Source of the DNA: Methanobacteriaceae archaeon
GTDB lineage: Archaea > Methanobacteriota > Methanobacteria > Methanobacteriales > Methanobacteriaceae
Assembly: GCA_017883605.1 (NCBI GenBank)
Contig: JADGNH010000019.1
Span: 1 to 20,044, forward strand
Reading direction: 5' to 3'
Length of the DNA stretch: 20,044 nt
Shown: positions 14,819 to 20,044 of the stretch, in pieces
Position numbering within the stretch: position 1 is the stretch's first letter
Layout: each line of letters begins with the position of its first letter
Position numbers and translations under genes: made by a program
The notes under the pieces: model-generated
The model's database searches: none
What the model was told of the DNA's origin: nothing
What the model saw: the letters and a program-made list of their open reading frames with translations, nothing else

Positions 14819-14854
14819 ATTTTTATCCAATTCTTGATTTTTATCCAATTATCA
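14819..14854. repeat. 18-bp near-perfect tandem duplication between convergent genes
   Basis: Two units beginning ATTTTTATCCAATT (14819-14836 and 14837-14854) lie between the convergent membrane-protein and MoaD-like genes. The T-runs may help end the plus-strand transcript. Confidence 0.75.
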
Positions 14855-14856
14855 AT

Positions 14857-15132
14857 TCAACCGCCAGCAATGGTCTGGAAGATTACAACCTGATCTCCTT
14901 CGTTCAAACCCGTTTTTAACCCATTAATGGTTCTTATGTCCTCTCCATTTACCAGTATTTTCATATAATCTCTTAAATCCCCTTTTTTGTTGAAAATAGC
15001 TTCTTTAAACTGGTTATCATATTTAAAACATAAGATATCAATCAAACCAGATATTGAACCGTTATAATCAATTTCCACGTCCCTATCGCCGGTGATATCT
15101 TTGAAGCGTGCTAAAAATTTTATAGTTACCAT
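14857..15132 (-). CDS. MoaD/ThiS-type ubiquitin-like sulfur-carrier protein
   Basis: A 91-residue beta-grasp protein. It opens with VTIKFLARFKDITG, the MoaD-like first strand, and has ILVNGEDIR.INGL in the middle. It ends GDQVVIFQTIAGG, the Gly-Gly terminus needed for adenylation and thiocarboxylate formation or for conjugation to lysines. It could supply sulfur for molybdopterin/tungstopterin, thiolated tRNA or cysteine, or act as an archaeal ubiquitin-like modifier; no moaE or other cofactor gene is adjacent. GGAGATGA precedes the ATG, and a TATA-like TATAAATA lies about 35-40 bases upstream. The E1-like enzyme at 5912-6922 is the only candidate activator in the window. A palindrome (site E) lies about 190 bases upstream. 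Confidence 0.85.
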   Translation of the reverse strand: MVTIKFLARFKDITGDRDVEIDYNGSISGLIDILCFKYDNQFKEAIFNKKGDLRDYMKILVNGEDIRTINGLKTGLNEGDQVVIFQTIAGG

Positions 15133-15218
15133 GATTTATCTTCATCTCCGCATTTTATTTCCTATTTATAGGTTTTTTAAGTTATTTACAGCTTTGAGGT
15201 TTATTTAAAGGAATTTAA

Positions 15219-15256
15219 CCATTTTATTAAAGTTAATCCATTTTATTAAAGTTAAT
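15219..15256. repeat. perfect 19-bp tandem duplication
   Basis: CCATTTTATTAAAGTTAAT occurs twice without a gap (15219-15237 and 15238-15256), upstream of the MoaD-like gene. Confidence 0.95.
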
Positions 15257-15266
15257 CAATTTATCA

Positions 15267-15293
15267 AGGATTTTTACTAAAATCCTGTTTTTT
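15267..15293 (+). terminator. orphan terminator-like hairpin
   Basis: AGGATTTT and AAAATCCT are perfect 8-bp arms around TACT, followed by G and T6. The orientation is plus strand, but no plus-strand gene ends here. On the minus strand the same hairpin would lie in a long leader of the MoaD-like gene if transcription began near site E. Confidence 0.5.
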
Positions 15294-15322
15294 CAGGCTT
15301 CAATTAGTTGACCTTACTATAT

Positions 15323-15336
15323 ATAACTATTGTTAA
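15323..15336. promoter_or_regulatory. operator-like palindrome, site E
   Basis: ATAAC-TATT-GTTAA directly follows ACTATAT on the plus strand. It lies between the divergent MoaD-like and PPOx-fold genes, and either could be the target. Confidence 0.42.
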
Positions 15337-15510
15337 CTTCAAAATTTATAACGGTTGCGGTGCAGTTAAAATTTAAATTATTTAAATTCATTCAAACTTA
15401 CTCCATGAACCCCATGTTATTGGATAAACAGGAATAAACTGGAAATGGGTTAACAAAACTTAATTAGAAATTGGTCACAAATCTTTAGATTAGAAATTGG
15501 GTTCAAAAAT

Positions 15511-15535
15511 TTTATATATTAACAATTTTTATAAA
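15511..15535 (+). promoter_or_regulatory. promoter of the PPOx-fold gene with a degenerate palindrome (site F)
   Basis: TTTATATAT (TATA box) runs into TTAAC-AATT-TTTAT, a decayed version of the recurring ATAAC-N4-GTTAT motif in the same position relative to TATA as site B. The ATG follows at 15552, so the leader is short. Confidence 0.38.
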
Positions 15536-15551
15536 TTAATTGGTGGTTTTT

Positions 15552-15947
15552 ATGGTAATGAGTGACGATATGATGGATGCTATAGAAAAGGAAAACGTGG
15601 TTTTTTTATCTACCTGTTCAGGTGATATACCTAACGTGGTTCCCATTGGATTTGCAAGGCCTTTAAATGATGAAACAATTTTGTTAGTGGATAATTACAT
15701 GAAAAAAACTCGTGAGAACCTGGAGAAAAATCCTAAAGCAGCTATTGTTCTCAGAGACTCCTTAAAATGCCCTTATCAGTTTAAAGGCAGGGTTGAAATA
15801 TTTGAATCTGGTGAATATTTTGAAGATGCAGTTGACTGGGCAAAAAGCGTGATGACCAAACTCAGTCCCAAAGCAGCCGTCTTATTTAAGGTAGAGGAAA
15901 TATATTTCATACAACCAGGTCCCGAGGCTGGAAAAAAGGTTGATTAG
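15552..15947 (+). CDS. pyridoxamine 5'-phosphate oxidase-fold FMN protein
   Basis: A 131-residue protein of the split-barrel PPOx-like superfamily. VVFLSTCSGDIPNVVPIGFARPL is the typical first hairpin (seen as VVFLSTCSG and PNVVPIGF), LLVDNYMKKTRENLEKNPKAAI is the characteristic strand-helix (DNYMKKTREN then NPKAA), and CPYQFKGRVEIFESG the following strands. Relatives bind FMN or F420 or heme as homodimers and are usually uncharacterised; the substrate cannot be inferred. In-frame alternatives are TTG at 15540 and ATG at 15558. GGTGG at 15542-15546 supports the ATG at 15552. AGGGG and CCCCT just past the stop could form a small terminator hairpin. Confidence 0.85.
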   Translation: MVMSDDMMDAIEKENVVFLSTCSGDIPNVVPIGFARPLNDETILLVDNYMKKTRENLEKNPKAAIVLRDSLKCPYQFKGRVEIFESGEYFEDAVDWAKSVMTKLSPKAAVLFKVEEIYFIQPGPEAGKKVD

Positions 15948-16035
15948 GGGGTATTCTTTCCCCTGTAAATTAATTTTGATTAGCTCTTTAGTGAATAACC
16001 AATTTAAGACAATGAAGGTTAAGTTTGGGTACATT

Positions 16036-16057
16036 ATGTTAAAAGAATTATTAACAT
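16036..16057 (+). promoter_or_regulatory. inverted repeat upstream of the NifX-fold gene
   Basis: ATGTTAA (16036-16042) and TTAACAT (16051-16057) are perfect arms around 8 bases, 30 bases before the ATG. This could be an operator; the half-site order differs from the recurring ATAAC-N4-GTTAT motif. Confidence 0.35.
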
Positions 16058-16087
16058 TGTGATAAAAAAGGTATAGAGGAGCTATTA

Positions 16088-16426
16088 ATGTCTTTTAAAG
16101 TAGCAGTTGCCAGCAGCGACGGAAAGTTTGTTAACCAGCATTTTGGCATGGCTCAACAGTTTCTGATATTTGAGATTGATGATCAGGGTGATTATAAATT
16201 TCTGGAAATACGGGAAAACAAACCAGCCTGCAGCGTAGAAGGTCACAGCGACTTTTCCATGGACCAAAGTGTGGAGCTGATTTCCGACTGCAAGGCGGTT
16301 ATAGCCAGCCAAATCGGACCGGGGGCAATGGATATTTTACTTTCTCATGGAATAGAGCCCTACATAGCACCTACTTTTATAGATGAGGCTTTAAAACAAT
16401 TTTGCCGGAAAAAGGGTGATGACTAA
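16088..16426 (+). CDS. NifX/NifB-type dinitrogenase cofactor biosynthesis-fold protein
   Basis: A 112-residue protein of the NifX/NafY superfamily (PF02579). FKVAVASSDGKFVNQHFGMAQQFLIFE (SSDGKFVNQHFG) at the N-terminus, IRENKPAC in the middle and IASQIGPGAMDILLSHGIEPY later match the family order. His18 in NQHFG is in the conserved position. Stand-alone archaeal members are common and need not work in nitrogen fixation; binding of Fe-S or metal clusters is the general theme. GAGGAG is an excellent ribosome site 6 bases before the ATG. It follows the PPOx-fold gene on the same strand after 140 bases but seems to have its own promoter. Confidence 0.87.
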   Translation: MSFKVAVASSDGKFVNQHFGMAQQFLIFEIDDQGDYKFLEIRENKPACSVEGHSDFSMDQSVELISDCKAVIASQIGPGAMDILLSHGIEPYIAPTFIDEALKQFCRKKGDD

Positions 16427-16729
16427 TACTCATTACCCTGCCTGTTGTTGCTTGTTTTAAAATCAATCTTTTCTATTTCCACATCTAAACCTAATTCTTC
16501 TATTGCTTATTTTAAATTCTTCTAATAAACGGCACCTAGTACCCTGAGTTATGTAAATTTGAACTTTAATTTCATTCCCCCTCAATTCTTAAATATGTTG
16601 TTTATAAGATAAAATATTCTATACCTGTTTAATATTACTTATTTGCTACTCATTCAGCGGTTTTTTCATCTTACTTTCTATTTAGATATAGGCAATTGAG
16701 GTCAATTGACATATTCTGCATACTAATTC
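16427..16729. other. 303-base gene-free region between convergent genes
   Basis: AT-rich sequence between the NifX-fold gene and the convergent 51-aa peptide gene. An 8-codon minus-strand ORF near 16560-16590 has GAGGGGG before its ATG but is too short to call. TCAATTGA recurs near 16700. No gene, tRNA or clear hairpin was seen. Confidence 0.55.
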
Positions 16730-16885
16730 TTAATATCCTTGCATCATACCGTTTCCCATTTGATTGCCATAGTAACCATGGTATCCGCCCATATACGGGG
16801 TGTAAGTCCATAACCAGGCAAAAATAACTACAATGACTACTGCAATGATTAAAACTATTAATACGATGGTGGTGTTTCTATCCAT
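16730..16885 (-). CDS. 51-residue membrane peptide with Met/His/Tyr/Gly-rich tail
   Basis: A short gene of 52 codons including the stop. Residues about 6-27 (TIVLIVLIIAVVIVVIFAW) form a single membrane helix. The tail, from about residue 28, is uncharged and rich in Met, His, Tyr and Gly: YMGGYHGYYGNQMGNGMMQGY ends the protein, seen as YMGGYHGYYG and MGNGMMQGY. Five Met and one His in 24 residues suggest copper or silver binding at the outer face. AGGTGA lies at a normal distance before the ATG. It begins 57 bases after the copB stop on the same strand, so it is probably in the copB operon or has its own weak promoter. No family is recognised; the metal role is inferred from composition and neighbour. 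Confidence 0.75.
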   Translation of the reverse strand: MDRNTTIVLIVLIIAVVIVVIFAWLWTYTPYMGGYHGYYGNQMGNGMMQGY

Positions 16886-16942
16886 AATTTCACCTCTTTT
16901 TGATTAAATTAAGATTATATTATCTATACGCGATGATAATTT

Positions 16943-18985
16943 TTATTTCTCAATTTTAAGGGTTCTTGAATTAAAAGCCACTATAATGGTACTAAGTGAC
17001 ATTAATATAACTCCTGCTGCAGGGGTTAAAAGAATTCCGAAACTATAGAGAACTCCTGCTGCTATTGGAATTGCAAAAATATTGTATCCCGCACCCCAAG
17101 CTAGATTTTGGAACATTTTTTTGTAGGTTGATTTAGCAAGCTTTATTATGTAAACCGCATCAAGAGGATTGCTTCTTACCAGGACAACATCACCAGCTTC
17201 AATAGCAACATCTGTACCTGCACCGATTGCAATACCTATATCTGCCTGTGCAAGTGCAGGGGCATCGTTAATACCATCACCAGTCATGGCAACAATTAAA
17301 CCTTCAGATTGAATTTCTCGAACTTTTTCTGCTTTTTCCTGGGGTAAAACTTCTGCATAATATTTATCAAGCCCGATTTCTTTGGATACCCACTCTGCAA
17401 CTTCTTTTCTGTCCCCTGTAATCATTATACATTGGACTCCCATATCTTTGAATTCTTTAATCGCTTCTCTGGACTCTTCCCTTATAATATCTGCAAGTGC
17501 AAGTACACCTTTAAGTTGTCCTTCAATAATTACAAAAACAATTGTTTTTCCTTCAGATAAGAGTTTATCTATCTTTTCATTAGAAATATCAAGGTTAAGT
17601 TCCTTTAAATATCCCGGACTTACTACCTCAACATTTTTTGTATTAATTTTACCCTGAATACCCTTTCCAGGGATTGATTTAAAATTTTCAACGTCAAAAG
17701 TCTCTTTTGCAGAGTTTACAACTCCTTTGGCAATTGGATGCTCAGAATATGATTCAAGTGAGGCTGCATATTTTAAAACATCGTTTTCACCGTATTCACT
17801 GCTTAAAGGAACAATATCAGTTACACCAAACTTTCCCTCTGTCAGAGTACCTGTTTTGTCAAATATTATGGCATTAATACCTCGTGATCTTTCAAAAGAC
17901 GCACGATTTCTAATTAAAAGTCCATTTCGTGCCGATAAAGATGTTGAAACTGCAACAACCAGGGGTACTGCAAGTCCAAGTGCATGTGGACATGCAATAA
18001 CCATTACAGTTACAGCTCTCTCAAGAGCAAATTCAAATCCCAAATTTGTAACTCCCAACCATACTAAAAGCGTTATAAATCCACCGGATAAGGCTATTAT
18101 CGTAAGCCACGTTGCAAAACGGTCTGCCAGATTCTGTGTCTTTGATTTACTTGCCTGTGCTTCCTCAACAAGGTTTATAACTTGTGAGAGGAATGAATCC
18201 TTACCTGTTTTTTTAATTTCCACCGTGACGGATCCATCTCCATTAATGGATCCACCTATAACTTCTGCACCAATTTCCTTAAATAACGGTTCTGATTCAC
18301 CCGTAAGCATTGATTCGTCAATAGAAGTATTCCCTCTAATAATTTCCCCATCTACAGGAACCTTTTCTCCTGGTTTAATTAGTACATGGTTCCCCACTGT
18401 CAGTTCATCTAAAGGAACGTCTATTGTGCTTCCATCAGACATTATTTTATGGGCGCTTGATGGCATGAGTTTTACAAGTTCTTCCAGTGCTCTGGAAGCA
18501 CCCATTACAGATCTCATCTCCAGCCAGTGCCCTATAAGCATAATGTCAATTAATGTTGCAAGTTCCCAAAAAAATACTTCACCCATAAGGCCAAAAACCA
18601 CGGCACTGCTGTAAAGATAGGCACTGGTAATCGCAACAGAAATTAGCATATCCATTCCAGGTGTTCTGGATTTAATTTCGTTGAAAAATCCTTTAAAAAA
18701 TGGATATCCACCATAAAAATAAACTATGGATGATAAGGCGAAAAGAAGGTACAAATCTCCTGTAAATCTGAGTGAGTCACCTAAACCGACTAATCCTTGA
18801 ATTGTAGGTGATAAAATAAGGATAGGTATGGTTATGAGCAGTGATATCCAGAATCGCTTTTTTAAATCCCCGATCATACCAGAATGGACGTGTTCTCCTT
18901 CCATTCTATGTTTTTCAGTTATTTCCTCCCTACATACAACACATTTGCCCTTTTCTTCATGTCCTTCATGACCCATATGTCCCAT
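16943..18985 (-). CDS. copB: CopB-type (P1B-3) copper-translocating P-type ATPase
   Basis: This 680-residue heavy-metal P-type ATPase exports copper (or silver) across the cell membrane. The metal-site motif is CPH (332-334), which marks the CopB subgroup as opposed to CPC of CopA. TGES is at 228-231, the phosphorylated Asp in DKTGT at 376-380, SEHP (nucleotide domain), and GDGINDAP near the C-terminus. The N-terminus is His/Met-rich (MGHMGHEGHEE) with CVVC at 15-18 and no HMA domain, as usual for CopB. There are eight predicted membrane helices, and the last carries MSLST. The ATG at 18985 lacks a nearby ribosome site; an open in-frame extension upstream adds DHGDSEHK after AGGGGG, so the real start may be a non-AUG codon. 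A 51-aa membrane peptide follows. Confidence 0.93.
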   Translation of the reverse strand: MGHMGHEGHEEKGKCVVCREEITEKHRMEGEHVHSGMIGDLKKRFWISLLITIPILILSPTIQGLVGLGDSLRFTGDLYLLFALSSIVYFYGGYPFFKGFFNEIKSRTPGMDMLISVAITSAYLYSSAVVFGLMGEVFFWELATLIDIMLIGHWLEMRSVMGASRALEELVKLMPSSAHKIMSDGSTIDVPLDELTVGNHVLIKPGEKVPVDGEIIRGNTSIDESMLTGESEPLFKEIGAEVIGGSINGDGSVTVEIKKTGKDSFLSQVINLVEEAQASKSKTQNLADRFATWLTIIALSGGFITLLVWLGVTNLGFEFALERAVTVMVIACPHALGLAVPLVVAVSTSLSARNGLLIRNRASFERSRGINAIIFDKTGTLTEGKFGVTDIVPLSSEYGENDVLKYAASLESYSEHPIAKGVVNSAKETFDVENFKSIPGKGIQGKINTKNVEVVSPGYLKELNLDISNEKIDKLLSEGKTIVFVIIEGQLKGVLALADIIREESREAIKEFKDMGVQCIMITGDRKEVAEWVSKEIGLDKYYAEVLPQEKAEKVREIQSEGLIVAMTGDGINDAPALAQADIGIAIGAGTDVAIEAGDVVLVRSNPLDAVYIIKLAKSTYKKMFQNLAWGAGYNIFAIPIAAGVLYSFGILLTPAAGVILMSLSTIIVAFNSRTLKIEK

Positions 18986-19067
18986 TTTATGTTCAGAATC
19001 CCCATGGTCGATTTTAATTCCCCCTGGATAGATGAACGTCTAACATACTAATATAATATGGACTTAA

Positions 19068-19084
19068 TTATATAAGAATCTTAT
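19068..19084 (-). promoter_or_regulatory. copB promoter with operator-like palindrome
   Basis: ATAAGA (19072-19077) and TCTTAT (19079-19084) are perfect arms around one base. On the minus strand the palindrome overlaps the TATA box TTATATAA (19068-19075) of copB. A further half-site TCTTATTA lies about 60 bases upstream (near 19138). A metal-responsive repressor would fit, but none is encoded in the window. Confidence 0.45.
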
Positions 19085-19487
19085 TAAAAATATGTATATG
19101 CTCTGCAAATTTAAAAGGAAGGCTTTATATTATTATAAATCTTATTAGACAATGTAAGTAGGCTAAAAAACCTGTTATCTAGAATAATGGTTCAATAATT
19201 TAATAATAAGTGCAGTATTAAGATCTAGACCACTGCTATCATAAGGTCTTGAAGTTTTTGAGCGTTTAGAAGTTCTTGGAATGAATAGTGCACACTATTT
19301 TCCATTCATATTCAATTCATTCTCCAATGACCTATACATTTTCCAAATGACCTATAATAAGATAAAATTTCAGGTTAAAATAAGCTATTGAAGATCTAAT
19401 AAATAAATTTTTAAACTGATAATCAGATTATAGAGAGTACAACTCTAAATAGAAATCTTTATAAATGATTTTTATAGATCATTAAAA

Positions 19488-19519
<32 letters not shown>

Positions 19520-19556
19520 AGTATGATGGAAAATAAAATATAAAAAAGGTGAGAAA

Positions 19557-20044
19557 ATGGTAAAAATACCAGAGTTGAAAAGGGGAATAGCAAACGATAT
19601 AACAGAAACTATTGGAAACACTCCACTGGTAAGGTTAAACAAGGTAACTGAAGGACTAAATGCTGATATAGTGGCTAAACTTGAATCTTTCAACCCTATA
19701 AATAGTGTAAAAGATAGAATCGGGGTTTCTTTAATTGAATATGGTGAAGAAACCGGGAAAATCAAGGAAGATTCCATTTTAATTGAACCCACCAGTGGAA
19801 ATACCGGCATTGCCCTGGGGTTTGTGGCCGCAGCTAAAGGTTACAGGTTAATTCTAACCATGCCGGACACCATGTCACTGGAGAGAAGAAAACTTTTAGC
19901 AGTCTTCGGTGCAGAAATAGTGCTTACACCCGGAGCAGAAGGTATGGGGGGTGCTATAGCGAAAGCTGAGGAACTTGCGGCCACCATTCCCAATGCAGTG
20001 CTGTCGCAGCAGTTCAAAAACCCAGCAAACGCCAAAATCCATCG
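19557..20044 (+). CDS. cysK: cysteine synthase / O-acetylserine sulfhydrylase, 5' part
   Basis: The first 162 codons of a fold-type II PLP enzyme that joins sulfide to O-acetylserine to make cysteine; the frame is still open at the window edge. ETIGNTPLVRL near residue 18 is the family start. The PLP lysine is in NPINSVKDR, the phosphate-binding loop is EPTSGNTGIALGF, and TMPDTMSLERRKLL follows. GGTGA precedes the ATG by 4-5 bases. Which sulfur donor it uses (free sulfide or a thiocarboxylated carrier, as in CysM of mycobacteria) cannot be decided here. Two overlapping palindromes cover its promoter, and the same motif stands before the Hdr/E1 cluster. Confidence 0.95.
   Translation, partial: MVKIPELKRGIANDITETIGNTPLVRLNKVTEGLNADIVAKLESFNPINSVKDRIGVSLIEYGEETGKIKEDSILIEPTSGNTGIALGFVAAAKGYRLILTMPDTMSLERRKLLAVFGAEIVLTPGAEGMGGAIAKAEELAATIPNAVLSQQFKNPANAKIH

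Larger units (their letters stand above)
15133..15551. other. 419-base gene-free region between MoaD-like and PPOx genes
   Basis: No supportable gene. It contains the MoaD-like promoter near 15160-15175, a perfect 19-bp tandem duplication (15219-15256), and a hairpin with a T6 tail at 15267-15293. It also has palindrome site E at 15323-15336 and a weaker related site with its TATA box at 15511-15535. A plus-strand transcript starting before and ending at the hairpin would be a small RNA, but nothing confirms one. Confidence 0.55.

Noticed and set aside
15267..15293. Riboswitch in front of the MoaD-like gene
   Set aside because: Only one simple stem is visible and no known molybdenum or tungsten cofactor or SAM aptamer core was recognised, so it is listed only as a hairpin.
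16088..16426. Evidence for a nitrogen fixation locus
   Set aside because: A lone NifX-fold protein is common in archaea; no nif structural or assembly genes are present.
17727..18614. 295-residue ORF antisense to copB
   Set aside because: The minus strand encodes unmistakable P-type ATPase motifs over the same bases, so this is a shadow frame.
19244..19389. Open frame with GLEVFERLEVLGMN, resembling a piece of a helix-turn-helix regulator
   Set aside because: There is no ribosome site, the ATG lies inside the frame after the only protein-like part, and the remainder is AT-driven low-complexity sequence. It could be a decayed regulator but cannot be supported.

Overview
The window looks like part of the chromosome of a methanogenic archaeon of the Methanobacteriales, probably Methanobacterium or a close relative. 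The reasons are low-GC, AT-rich intergenic DNA with archaeal TATA boxes, GGTGA/GGAGG ribosome sites, T-tract termination, heterodisulfide-reductase-like (Hdr) proteins, a tRNA-Cys without encoded CCA, PRC-barrel proteins and a CopB-type ATPase. This assignment comes from reading the sequence, not from a search.

Layout. 1-160: tail of a VOC/PhnB-like protein. 233-772: a GNAT acetyltransferase in visibly GC-richer DNA, probably acquired. 972-2108 (minus): a nitroreductase then a flavin-reductase-like flavoprotein. 2427-4088: tRNA-Cys followed by cysS. 4325-10992: a five-gene same-strand cluster made of a GMC-like FAD/[4Fe-4S] oxidoreductase, a ThiF/MoeB-type E1 enzyme, HdrC, HdrB, and an HdrA carrying a C-terminal MvhD-like domain that has lost its cysteines. 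10965-11894 (minus): a solute-binding-like protein with no signal peptide, overlapping the end of hdrA. 12212-14762: a double PRC-barrel protein, a run of small minus-strand membrane proteins (one of only 50 aa), and a COG2426-like membrane protein. 14857-16426: a MoaD-like Gly-Gly carrier, a PPOx-fold flavoprotein and a NifX-fold protein. 16730-18985 (minus): copB and a 51-aa Met/His/Tyr-rich membrane peptide. 19557-end: cysK, running off the window.

What may tie it together. A palindrome of the form ATAAC-N4-GTTAT recurs in intergenic DNA. It occurs before tRNA-Cys/cysS, twice before the FAD/E1/Hdr cluster, before the solute-binding-like gene, between the MoaD-like and PPOx genes, and twice, overlapping, before cysK. 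Most copies touch a TATA box, as a repressor site would. The genes concerned fit a cysteine/sulfur theme: CysRS and tRNA-Cys, O-acetylserine sulfhydrylase, a ubiquitin-like sulfur carrier, its possible E1, and an Hdr-type redox complex. My working hypothesis is a sulfur-responsive regulon in which an Hdr-like electron-transfer module works with an E1/MoaD-type carrier to mobilise sulfur for cysteine or another thiol. Only the motif, the gene order and the protein families are seen; the pathway is inference.

A second theme is frequent short tandem duplication, mostly with 18-27-nt periods, both inside genes (cysS, hdrB) and between them. Five gene-free stretches longer than about 300 bases are described individually.
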